The notes under the pieces: generated by a model
The model's input: only the letters and a program-made list of their open reading frames with translations
Databases searched by the model: none
Told to the model about the DNA's origin: nothing
Shown: positions 5,810-11,994 of the stretch, piece after piece
Layout: the number at the start of each line of letters is the position of its first letter
How positions within the stretch are numbered: position 1 is the stretch's first letter
Made by a program: the position numbers and the translations under genes
Assembly (NCBI GenBank): GCA_035494015.1
Contig: DATJHJ010000100.1
Span: 1 to 15,245, forward strand
Length of the DNA: 15,245 bases
Source of the DNA: CADCTB01 sp035494015
GTDB lineage: Bacteria > Actinomycetota > Acidimicrobiia > Acidimicrobiales > AC-14
Reading direction: 5' to 3'

Positions 5810-6968
5810 GGCCTCGACGTTACGACGCTTTCACGGGGTTCTCTCAAAGTGCTCTCGGCGTGCTCCCAGGTTCCGGCCCGACAGTGACGGCCTGCGTACC
5901 CGCCTCGTGCTCTGGACCCTGGTGCTGACCGTGCTCTCGGGCTCTGCGGCCTGGGCGGTGAGCGACGTCGAGCGCCCGCCCGGGCCCGCGCGGCCCGGCC
6001 CCCCGGCCCGGCCGGTCGCCCCCGTCGCCGTCCCCGTGGCGCCGACGACGACCACCACCCCCAGCACGGTGGACCCGGTCCCGACCCCCGCCGCCGATCC
6101 TGGCTCGGACCGCCTGGCCGCCGCCTTCGCCGCCGCCGGGTACGAGCTCCCCGAAGGGACCTCGGTGTACGTGGCGCGCGTGCGGGAGGGCGGCGGCGGG
6201 CTGCGCTACGACGAGGCCGAGGCGGGCGGGGGAGCGTACGACACCGCGTTCTGGCCCGCCTCGTCGATCAAGGTCATCGCCGCCATCGGCGCCCTCGAGT
6301 ACCTGCGGACGCTGGGGTTCACCGGCGACGCCACCGTGTCGTCGGCCGCAAGCTGGACGTCGTCGGTGCGCGACCTCTACGTGGCCGCCCTGCGGGACAG
6401 CTCGAACGAGGCCTACGACCGGCTGGTCCAGATCGCCGGGGTGGACTGGCTGAACCAGTACTTCCTCCCCGACGACGGCTTCCCCGCCACGGTGATCCAG
6501 CGGTCCTACTCCGGTGAAGGGGTGGCGTCCGCAGCCATGACCGTCACCGAGGGGGACCGCTCGGTCGACGTCGCGGCCCGCGTCTCGGATACCGACGACT
6601 CGGTGCCGGACGACGGGAACCGGTCGGACCTGCACGACATGGTCGACGCCGTCCGCCGGATCACCCTCGACCCCGAGCTGCCGGCCGGCGATCGCCTCGG
6701 GTTGGCCCCCGACGATCTCGCCGCCATGACCCAGGCCCTGCTCGACTCGGAGGGTTTCGTCGAACCCGGCGTGGCCGACGCCCTGGGCGACGGCGCCCTC
6801 GTCTACAACAAGCCCGGCTGGGCGCCGGGCGAGGCCTGTGTCGACGTCGGGCTGGTGGTCGACCCGGCCACCGGCGACCGCTGGCTGCTCGGCGTGGCCA
6901 GCCCCGACGACGGCGGCGCGTGCACGGCCCTGGCCGACATCGCCGCCCTCGCCTTGCCGGCGCTCTAG
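5808..6968 (+). CDS. Exported class A beta-lactamase-like serine hydrolase
   Basis: A protein of up to 386 residues from ATG 5808. Numbering below uses that start, but the start is uncertain: GTG 5907 (residue 34) would begin directly at the hydrophobic segment, and GTG 5793 is also in frame. Residues about 34-50 (VLWTLVLTVLSGSAAWAV) are a signal peptide or membrane anchor, followed by a Pro/Ala/Thr-rich linker with APTTTTTPST, then the catalytic domain from about residue 100. The three motifs of the serine penicillin-recognising fold are S152-S-I-K155 (SxxK), S198-S-N200 (SxN) and K335-P-G337 in place of KTG. It resembles the beta-lactamase2 (class A-like) family with a possible penicillin-binding or wall-related role; true beta-lactamase activity is unproven because of the altered third motif. 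Its TAG shares the CTAG at 6965-6968 with the stop of the convergent HugZ-like gene. Confidence 0.8.
   Translation: MASTLRRFHGVLSKCSRRAPRFRPDSDGLRTRLVLWTLVLTVLSGSAAWAVSDVERPPGPARPGPPARPVAPVAVPVAPTTTTTPSTVDPVPTPAADPGSDRLAAAFAAAGYELPEGTSVYVARVREGGGGLRYDEAEAGGGAYDTAFWPASSIKVIAAIGALEYLRTLGFTGDATVSSAASWTSSVRDLYVAALRDSSNEAYDRLVQIAGVDWLNQYFLPDDGFPATVIQRSYSGEGVASAAMTVTEGDRSVDVAARVSDTDDSVPDDGNRSDLHDMVDAVRRITLDPELPAGDRLGLAPDDLAAMTQALLDSEGFVEPGVADALGDGALVYNKPGWAPGEACVDVGLVVDPATGDRWLLGVASPDDGGACTALADIAALALPAL
5817..5822 (-). promoter_or_regulatory. Leaderless -10 box of the tandem DUF427 gene
   Basis: On the minus strand TAACGT precedes ATG 5809 by 7 bases, again without a Shine-Dalgarno. It lies inside the upstream extension of the oppositely oriented serine hydrolase gene, which speaks for a later start of that gene. 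Confidence 0.45.
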
Positions 6969-6973
6969 CCGGC
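6956..6973. terminator. GC hairpin over the shared CTAG stop
   Basis: GCCGGC, a six-base spacer GCTCTA, and GCCGGC again can pair as a 6-bp all-GC stem. It sits exactly over the two overlapping stop codons of the convergent serine hydrolase and HugZ-like genes. There is no T-run on either side, so it would be an atypical (U-less) bidirectional terminator at best. Such GC repeats also arise by chance here. Confidence 0.3.
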
Positions 6974-7783
6974 GCGGGCGGCCTGGAGCATGCCGATCAG
7001 CTCCTGGCGGACGCCGTCGGCCGTCTCCTGCTCGGTGTGGAAGGCGATGCGCAGGGCCTGGCGGCGGTCGTCGCCCAGGTCGGCCACCACCTCGAACCCG
7101 TAGCGGTCCACCGCGGTCATCACCGCGGCGAGGACGTCGGGCCGGCCGGCATCGTGGTGGCACAGGGTGACGAGGGCATCGGCGTGGTCGGCGTTCATGT
7201 GGCCGATGATCCCGGCGGCCGCCGGGGCCAGCGGGTCGGGACGGGCCGCCGCGTAGCGGGCGACGTCGACCCAGCTCATGCGGCCGAACCCGCCCACGTA
7301 GCGGACCCCGGTCACCTCGAGGCGCAGGCACCGGAAGTCGCCGTAGTCGACGTAGAACGCCGCCGGGTTGGCGGCCAGGTACCCGGCCCGGGCCGCGGCC
7401 CGCTCGGCCTCGTCGGTCACCTCGCCGACCGTCCCGAGGAGGGTGACCCGGCCGGACGCCAGCGGGTCGGCGCCCTCCGGCGTGTCCTCGACGACGAGCA
7501 CGCTGGCCCGGGGATCGGCGTCCAGGTTCCGGGTGTGCTCGGCCATCGTGCTGACGAAGAAGCTGGGCCGACCGGTGTCGTCGAGCCCGTAGGTGATGAC
7601 CGAGCCGAACGGCATCCCCGGCGGATCGAGGGCCAGGGTGGACAGGGCGGCCCGGCCCTGGCCGGCCACGATCGTCCGGGCCCGCTCGGCGTGGCTGGGC
7701 TCGGGCGGGGCGGGGCGGGGGGCGGCAGGGCCGTCGCCGGCGGGTGACGGCTCCCAACCCGGGATGATGTGTCCGGTGCTCAC
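6965..7783 (-). CDS. HugZ-like PPOX split-barrel protein with DUF2470 tail
   Basis: A 272-residue protein from GTG 7783 (VSTGHIIPGW). Residues about 30-180 form a pyridoxamine-phosphate-oxidase-type split barrel (AALSTL, GMPFGSVITYGLDDTGRPSF, ASVLVV, RVTLLGTVGEV, YGDFRCLRLEVTGVRYVGGFGR). The C-terminal part is a DUF2470 domain beginning IIGHMNADHADAL, with H195 and H200; the equivalent histidine region binds haem in HugZ, and the same two-domain layout occurs in the plant glutamyl-tRNA reductase-binding protein. A role in haem use or in binding a flavin/haem-type cofactor is therefore possible but inferred. The Pro/Ala-rich N-terminus is not conserved. A GAGAGG sequence 9 bases before the GTG may serve as ribosome binding site; no TANNNT box at leaderless spacing was found. 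Long open frames upstream of 7783 are antisense noise. Confidence 0.85.
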   Translation of the reverse strand: MSTGHIIPGWEPSPAGDGPAAPRPAPPEPSHAERARTIVAGQGRAALSTLALDPPGMPFGSVITYGLDDTGRPSFFVSTMAEHTRNLDADPRASVLVVEDTPEGADPLASGRVTLLGTVGEVTDEAERAAARAGYLAANPAAFYVDYGDFRCLRLEVTGVRYVGGFGRMSWVDVARYAAARPDPLAPAAAGIIGHMNADHADALVTLCHHDAGRPDVLAAVMTAVDRYGFEVVADLGDDRRQALRIAFHTEQETADGVRQELIGMLQAARAG

Positions 7784-7789
7784 AGCGCC

Positions 7790-7795
7790 TAGCCT
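7790..7795 (+). promoter_or_regulatory. -10 box before the bL37-like gene
   Basis: TAGCCT is followed by 9 bases and ATG 7805, giving a leaderless or nearly leaderless transcript (0-3 bases). The 21-base spacer to the divergent HugZ-like GTG leaves little room for other elements. The following peptidase gene, 31 bases after the bL37 stop, may be transcribed from here too. Confidence 0.42.
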
Positions 7796-7804
7796 CTCGC
7801 AACC

Positions 7805-7888
7805 ATGTCGAAGAAGACGAACAAGCGCAAGATCAAGTCCCGGCGCAAGAAGGCCAACCACGGCAAGAAGCCCAACGCCGGTCGGTAG
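7805..7888 (+). CDS. bL37-like mini ribosomal protein, 27 aa
   Basis: A 27-codon reading frame, ATG 7805 to TAG 7886-7888. The peptide begins MSKKTNKRKIKSRRK and ends KKANHGKKPNAGR; 13 of 27 residues are Lys or Arg. The ending matches what I recall of actinobacterial 50S protein bL37 (about 24 residues, ending ANHGKRPNA), found in the mycobacterial ribosome structures next to 23S rRNA. That family is easily missed because of its length. The codons are unusually AAG/CGC-rich compared with the chance frames around it, and the frame fills precisely the space between the divergent HugZ-like gene and the peptidase gene. A TAGCCT -10 box precedes it. The assignment rests on the NHGKxPNA signature from memory; it is the best explanation for such a lysine-rich run in DNA this GC-rich. 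Confidence 0.78.
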   Translation: MSKKTNKRKIKSRRKKANHGKKPNAGR

Positions 7889-7919
7889 CGTCCCGGTCCC
7901 GCCGGCGCCGGCCACGCCG

Positions 7920-9953
7920 GTGCGCGATGTCGTCGAGGTGCTCCACGGCGTGGCGGTCCACGACCCGTACCGGTGGCTGGAGGACGGGGGCTCGGAGGAG
8001 ACAGCGGCGTGGGTGGCGGCCCAGAACGCCCGGGCCCGGGCCGTGCTCGACGCCCTCCCGGCCCGCCCGGTGCTGCACGCCCGCCTCCTCGACCTCCTGC
8101 AGGTCGGGCTGGTCGGCGCGCCCGCGGTGGTGGCCGACCGGGTGTTCACCCTCGAACGGGTCGGTGACCAGGACCAGTTCGTCCTGGTCATGCGCTCGGC
8201 GGTCGACCCGCAGGCCCGGCCACGAACGGTCGTCGACCCCCACGGCATGGCCGCCGACCACGCCGCCTCGATCGACTGGTTCTCCCCGTCACCGGACGGC
8301 CGGCTGGTGGCCTACGGCGTGTCCGAGGGCGGGAGCGAGCACGGCACGCTGCGCATCGTCGACGTCGACACGGGCGAGCACCGGCCCGACGCCATCCCCC
8401 ACATCCGCCACGCCTCGGTCTCGTGGCTCCCCGATGGCTCGGCCTTCGCCTACAGCCGCCTGCCCGACCCCGCCACCGTGGCCCCGGGCGACGAGGGCTA
8501 CTGGGAGACGGTGTGGTGGCACCACGTCGGCGACGACGCGGCCGAGGACGAGAAGCTGCTCGGCGACGGGCTGGACAAGACCGCCCTCCCGGCCACCACC
8601 ATCTCCCCGGACGGCCGCTGGCTCGTGTTCCACGTGAGCTACATGCCGACGCGGACCGACGTGACCCTGCTCGACCGCGAGACCGGGCTGCGGTGCGTCG
8701 TGGTGGAGAACCAGGAGGCCACCACCTGGCTGCAGGTCGCCGGCGACCGGCTGTACGGTGTCACCAACCTGGACGCCCCGCGGGGTCGGGTCGTCTCGGC
8801 CCTGCTGGCCAGCCCCCAGGTCGATCACTGGGAGACCGTGGTCCCCGAGAGCTCGGCGGTCATCGACGCCGTCGTCGTCGCCGGCGGCCGGCTGGTGGTG
8901 GCCTCGGCCGAGCACGCCGTCTCCCGCCTCCACCACTACGCCCTGGACGGCAGCGACGGCCGGGAGATCGCCCTGCCCGAGCTCGGCTCGCTGGGCGCCC
9001 TCGACGCCGACCCGGCGAACGAGCGGGCCTTCTTCACGTTCACCTCGTTCGCCCGGCCCCCGGGGCTGTGGCGATGGACGCCGGCCGAGGGGGCCCAGCC
9101 GTGGACCGACTTCGCGCCCCCGGTGGACGCCGCCGACTTCGTGGTCGAGCAGGTCTTCTACCCGTCGACCGACCGCACCCAGGTCCCGATGTTCCTGGTC
9201 CGCTCGGCGCGGACGACCCCGTCGCCGGCCACGGCGACGCTCCTCACCGCCTACGGCGGCTTCGCCATCTCCAACACGCCCGCCTACGGGGCGGCGACGG
9301 TGGCGTTCTGCGAGGCGGGCGGCGTGTGGGCCGTGGCGTGCATCCGAGGCGGCGGGGAGTACGGGGAGGACTGGCACCGGGCCGGCATGCTGGCCGGCAA
9401 GCAGCAAAGCTTCGACGACTTCTACGCCGCCGCCGACTGGCTGGTGGCCGAGGGCCGGACCAGCCGGGACCACCTGGCCATCCGCGGCGGCTCGAACGGC
9501 GGGTTGCTGGTCGGCGCCGCCCTCACACAGCGGCCCGACCTCTGCCGGGTCGCCCTCTGCGGGGTCCCCCTGCTCGACATGCTCCGCTACCACCGGTTCC
9601 TGATCGGCGCCCTATGGGTCCCCGAGTACGGCGACCCGGACGACCCCGAGCAGTTCAAGGTGATCGCCGCCTACTCGCCGTACCAGCACGTGGTCGACGG
9701 GACGGCCTACCCGGCCACCCTCATCACCACCGCCGAGTCCGACTCGCGGGTCGACCCGCTGCACGCCCGCAAGTTCGCCGCCCGCCTCCAGGCCGCCACC
9801 TCGACCCCCGAGGAGCGGCCCGTCCTGGTGCGCATCGAGACCCGCGCCGGCCACGGCGTGGGCAAGCCGGCGTGGAAGCAGGCCGACGAGGGGGCCGACA
9901 CCTGGGCCTTCGTGCTCTGGCAGCTGGGGATGCAGCGTCCCGGAGAGGGGTAA
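7920..9953 (+). CDS. Prolyl oligopeptidase family serine peptidase (S9A)
   Basis: A 677-residue peptidase of family S9A, which cleaves short peptides after proline. The start is GTG 7920, the only in-frame start that places the family opening VVEVLHGVAVHDPYRWLED at the N-terminus; anything earlier would run through the bL37-like gene and antisense to the HugZ-like gene. Residues about 70-390 form the seven-bladed propeller that gates the active site. The C-terminal alpha/beta-hydrolase domain has LLTAYGGFAISNTPAY, ACIRGGGEYGEDWHRAGM, nucleophile S525 in GGSNGG, D608 in ESDSRVDPLH and H645 in RAGHGVGK. The arginine two residues after the catalytic Asp, which holds the substrate in porcine POP, is kept (R610). 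No signal peptide, so cytosolic. Length and catalytic spacing are normal. No clear Shine-Dalgarno is seen; probably co-transcribed with the bL37-like gene and the following GT4 gene. Confidence 0.95.
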   Translation: MRDVVEVLHGVAVHDPYRWLEDGGSEETAAWVAAQNARARAVLDALPARPVLHARLLDLLQVGLVGAPAVVADRVFTLERVGDQDQFVLVMRSAVDPQARPRTVVDPHGMAADHAASIDWFSPSPDGRLVAYGVSEGGSEHGTLRIVDVDTGEHRPDAIPHIRHASVSWLPDGSAFAYSRLPDPATVAPGDEGYWETVWWHHVGDDAAEDEKLLGDGLDKTALPATTISPDGRWLVFHVSYMPTRTDVTLLDRETGLRCVVVENQEATTWLQVAGDRLYGVTNLDAPRGRVVSALLASPQVDHWETVVPESSAVIDAVVVAGGRLVVASAEHAVSRLHHYALDGSDGREIALPELGSLGALDADPANERAFFTFTSFARPPGLWRWTPAEGAQPWTDFAPPVDAADFVVEQVFYPSTDRTQVPMFLVRSARTTPSPATATLLTAYGGFAISNTPAYGAATVAFCEAGGVWAVACIRGGGEYGEDWHRAGMLAGKQQSFDDFYAAADWLVAEGRTSRDHLAIRGGSNGGLLVGAALTQRPDLCRVALCGVPLLDMLRYHRFLIGALWVPEYGDPDDPEQFKVIAAYSPYQHVVDGTAYPATLITTAESDSRVDPLHARKFAARLQAATSTPEERPVLVRIETRAGHGVGKPAWKQADEGADTWAFVLWQLGMQRPGEG

Positions 9954-9972
9954 GAGTCAGTGTCCGGTCCCG

Positions 9973-9980
9973 AAGGAGGT
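9973..9980 (+). promoter_or_regulatory. Strong Shine-Dalgarno that sets the GT4 start
   Basis: AAGGAGGT, close to a full anti-SD complement, lies 6 bases before TTG 9987. It decides for TTG 9987 over the upstream GTG 9960, which has no such site. It is the clearest ribosome binding site in the window. Confidence 0.8.
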
Positions 9981-9986
9981 CGACCG

Positions 9987-11015
9987 TTGCGTATCGCCGA
10001 GATCGCCCCGCCGTGGGTCAGCGTGCCCCCGCCCAGCTACGGAGGCATCGAGCTGGTCGTGGCCCTGGTGGCCGACGGCCTGGTCGACCGGGGCCACGAC
10101 GTGACCCTGTTCGCCAGCGGCGGGTCGAAGACCAAGGGGAAGCTGGTGTCCCCCCTGGAGGAGACCCCCGACCTGGCCGACATGGGGGTGAGCATCACCG
10201 ACGACACCATCCACACCCTGACCGCCTACCTGCACGCCGGCGAGTTCGACGTCATCCACGACCATTCCGGGTGGGGGCCCGCCTTCGGCGCGCTGCTCAA
10301 CGGCCACCCGCCGGTCGTGCGCACGCTGCACGGCCCGTGGAGCGAGGAAGCCCGCCGCTTCCACGCCGCCCTGCAGGACCGCGTGCACCTGGTGGCCATC
10401 AGCGAGTCGCAGAAGAGCCTGAACCGGGACCTCAACTACGCCGGTGTTGTCTACAACGGCATCGACCTCGACACCTACCCGTTCCGGGAGGACAAGGAGG
10501 ACTTCCTCCTGTTCCTCGGCCGCTGCAACCCCGAGAAGGGGCCCGAGGTGGCGGTCGAGGTGGCCAAGAAGGCCGGCAAGCACCTCAAGATGGTGGTGAA
10601 GCGGGCCGAGCCGGCCGAGATCCGCTACTGGGAGCGCATGGTGGAGCCTCGGCTCACCGGCGACGAGGACATCTCCTTCGACGTCTCCCACGAGGAGAAG
10701 GTCGACCTCCTGGCCCGGGCCCAGGGGACGCTGTGCACCATCCAGTGGGCCGAGCCCTTCGGCCTGGTCATGATCGAGTCCATGGCCTGCGGGACGCCGG
10801 TGATCGTGCCGCCGATGGGCGCGGCACCGGAGCTCGTGGTCGACAGCGAGACCGGCTTCGTGCGCAGCGAGGTCGCCGCCATGGTCGACGCCGTCGGCCA
10901 CCTCGACGAGATCTCCCCGGCCGCCTGCCGGGCCCGGGTGGCGGAGAACTTCTCCGCCGAGGTCATGGTGGCCGGCTACGAGAAGGTGTTCGAGCGGGTC
11001 CTGGCCGGCCGCTAG
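9987..11015 (+). CDS. Glycosyltransferase family 4 (GT-B fold)
   Basis: A 342-residue retaining GT-B glycosyltransferase. Started at TTG 9987, it begins MRIAEIAPPWVSVPPPSYGG, the usual opening of this group with the donor/acceptor loop PPSYGGIE. The N-terminal Rossmann domain has GHDVTLFASG, FDVIHDHSGW and VVRTLHGP. The C-terminal domain has FLLFLGRCNPEKG and the GT4 signature EPFGLVMIESMACGTPVI, where the two glutamates spaced eight apart bind the nucleotide-sugar, followed by GAAPELV and TGFV. No membrane segment is seen, so cytosolic or peripheral. Donor and acceptor cannot be deduced. It follows the peptidase gene by 33 bases on the same strand and probably shares its transcript. It ends 9 bases before the stop of the convergent PPOX gene. 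Confidence 0.93.
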   Translation: MRIAEIAPPWVSVPPPSYGGIELVVALVADGLVDRGHDVTLFASGGSKTKGKLVSPLEETPDLADMGVSITDDTIHTLTAYLHAGEFDVIHDHSGWGPAFGALLNGHPPVVRTLHGPWSEEARRFHAALQDRVHLVAISESQKSLNRDLNYAGVVYNGIDLDTYPFREDKEDFLLFLGRCNPEKGPEVAVEVAKKAGKHLKMVVKRAEPAEIRYWERMVEPRLTGDEDISFDVSHEEKVDLLARAQGTLCTIQWAEPFGLVMIESMACGTPVIVPPMGAAPELVVDSETGFVRSEVAAMVDAVGHLDEISPAACRARVAENFSAEVMVAGYEKVFERVLAGR

Positions 11016-11022
11016 CGCTAGC
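11011..11022. terminator. Palindrome GCTAGCGCTAGC at a convergent gene end
   Basis: A perfect 12-base palindrome starting within the last codons of the GT4 gene and filling most of the 9-base gap to the convergent PPOX stop (11025-11027). A further TAGCGC at 11026-11031 allows alternative pairing. No T-run follows. It could be a minimal bidirectional terminator or simply the product of selection for stop codons on both strands. Confidence 0.25.
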
Positions 11023-11024
11023 CG

Positions 11025-11390
11025 TTAGCGCCCGGCGGCCCGACCGCCGAGCCCCCACGACACCACCCGGTCCGGGTGGATGCGGATCATCGGGTTCGGG
11101 TCGTCCACGACCTCGGCCCGGCCCCGGACCTCGATACCGCGCGGTCGCCACGGGTCGGTGCTGAGCAGGTCGTCGATGACGATGGCGGCCCGGCCGGTGC
11201 GGGCCACGTCGCGGTACTTCTTGGTCTTGTCCAGCTCGTAGCCGCCGACGTCGATGGTCTCCGGCCCCGGGTTGTAGGCCCAACCGACGGGGGCGACATG
11301 CGGGGTCCCGTCCTTGCCGACCGTGGCGATGCGCCCGAGGCGCCGCCCGCCCCGTAGGTAGGACAGCTCGTCGTCCGTGAACGCGCTCAT
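11025..11390 (-). CDS. PPOX-class (probably F420-dependent) oxidoreductase
   Basis: A 121-residue split-barrel protein of the pyridoxamine-phosphate-oxidase-like class. Read from ATG 11390 it begins MSAFTDDELSYLRGGRRLGR and continues IATVGKDGTPHVAPVGWAY, the usual first strands, then DKTKKYRDVARTGRAAIVIDDLL and PRGIEVRGRAEVV. This pattern matches the actinobacterial PPOX family whose members use F420H2 in mycobacteria; FMN use remains possible. ATG 11390 is chosen over ATG 11399 because AGGA lies 8 bases upstream of it. It is downstream of the nitroreductase gene (33-base gap) on the same strand, so the two redox enzymes likely form an operon. It converges with the GT4 gene. Substrate unknown. 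Confidence 0.85.
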   Translation of the reverse strand: MSAFTDDELSYLRGGRRLGRIATVGKDGTPHVAPVGWAYNPGPETIDVGGYELDKTKKYRDVARTGRAAIVIDDLLSTDPWRPRGIEVRGRAEVVDDPNPMIRIHPDRVVSWGLGGRAAGR

Positions 11391-11423
11391 CCCGGCCATC
11401 CTGGCAGCCCGGCCGGGCCCGGG

Positions 11424-11939
11424 CTACCAGACCTCGCGGTGGACGACGTCGTCGAACGGGCGGCGGTTGGGGCGGGCGATGGGGGCCAGGGGTCGATCGG
11501 CGGGGTAGCCGAGGGGGACGAGGTACACGCACCAGCGGTCCTCGGGCAGCTCCAGCAGGCGACGGGCCAGGGCTTGGTCGATCACGGCGGAGTGGCCCGA
11601 CCCGATGCCCAGGTCGGTGGCGGCGAGCATCATGGCCATCGTCGCCTGGCCGAAGTCGTACATGATCCAGTCACGGCGCCTGGGGTCCGCCGGCGTGGGG
11701 GCGACGAGGGCGATGGTGGCGGCCGAGCCGGCCACCGGCCTGGCCCACTCGAACACCTTGGACAGGGCGACCAGCCGCTGGCGCTCGGTGACCGCGACGA
11801 AGTCCCAGGGCTGCCAGTTGGTCGACGACGGGGCCCGCCGGCCGGCCTCCAGGATCCGGTCGAGGTCGGCGGGGTCGATCGGCCGCTCGGTAAAGGCCCG
11901 GATGTTGCGCCGGGCCCGGATGGCGTCCCACGTCTCCAT
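11424..11939 (-). CDS. Nitroreductase-family FMN oxidoreductase
   Basis: A 171-residue flavoprotein of the nitroreductase superfamily. The ATG at 11939 is preceded by GGGAGG with a 5-base spacer and gives METWDAIRARRNIRAFTERP, where R10, R11 and R14 form the FMN phosphate-binding RRSxRxF-type motif. APSSTNWQPWDFVAV is the second FMN loop, MYDFGQATMAMMLAATDLGIGSG the central helix and flavin-contacting glycine loop, and YLVPLGYPADRPLAPIARPNRRPFDDVVH the C-terminal arm. The frame is open up to 12014 but the extra 25 residues are not family-like. It probably acts as a dimer reducing an unknown electrophilic or quinone-type substrate with NAD(P)H. First gene of a pair with the PPOX enzyme. Confidence 0.92.
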   Translation of the reverse strand: METWDAIRARRNIRAFTERPIDPADLDRILEAGRRAPSSTNWQPWDFVAVTERQRLVALSKVFEWARPVAGSAATIALVAPTPADPRRRDWIMYDFGQATMAMMLAATDLGIGSGHSAVIDQALARRLLELPEDRWCVYLVPLGYPADRPLAPIARPNRRPFDDVVHREVW

Positions 11940-11944
11940 GCCTG

Positions 11945-11950
11945 CCTCCC
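11945..11950 (-). promoter_or_regulatory. Shine-Dalgarno of the nitroreductase gene
   Basis: GGGAGG on the minus strand, 5 bases before ATG 11939. It supports that start over the longer open frame. This gene is one of the few here with a leader and a ribosome binding site. Confidence 0.6.
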
Positions 11951-11974
11951 CTGGTCGGGCCGTGATCGGCCGCC

Positions 11975-11980
11975 TATCGT
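11975..11980 (+). promoter_or_regulatory. -10 box of the channel/TrkA-N/RyR gene
   Basis: TATCGT lies 14 bases before the preferred GTG start at 11995, allowing a very short leader of about 8 bases. A second similar sequence, TATCGC at 11982-11987, is closer but lacks the final T. Pattern-based only. Confidence 0.35.
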
Positions 11981-11994
11981 CTATCGCGACTCCA

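Noticed and set aside
5807..5810. CATG as shared start codons of the DUF427 and serine hydrolase genes
   Set aside because: Formally possible, but each promoter would lie within the other gene and the DUF427 -10 box argues for a later hydrolase start; kept only as a provisional start.
5844..7802. 652-codon minus-strand open frame
   Set aside because: Out of frame with the HugZ-like gene and antisense to the serine hydrolase; no recognisable motif.
7901..7912. Palindrome GCCGGCGCCGGC between the bL37-like and peptidase genes
   Set aside because: Such GGC/GCC runs occur in coding regions throughout the window; no T-run and no reason to call a terminator.
7593..7919. N-terminal extension of the peptidase
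   Set aside because: The extra 109 codons run antisense to the HugZ-like gene and through the bL37-like gene; the family's own N-terminus starts at about 7920.
9957..10901. 314-codon minus-strand frame opposite GT4
   Set aside because: Gly/His/Val-rich antisense frame; the GT4 gene on the other strand is complete with all motifs.
8423..11164. 913-codon plus-strand open frame
   Set aside because: Alternative phase of the peptidase and GT4 genes; Arg/Pro-rich chance product of high GC.
11937..11940. CATG as shared start codons of the nitroreductase and RyR genes
   Set aside because: The nitroreductase ATG is well supported by GGGAGG, but for the RyR gene GTG 11995 behind TATCGT is more plausible.
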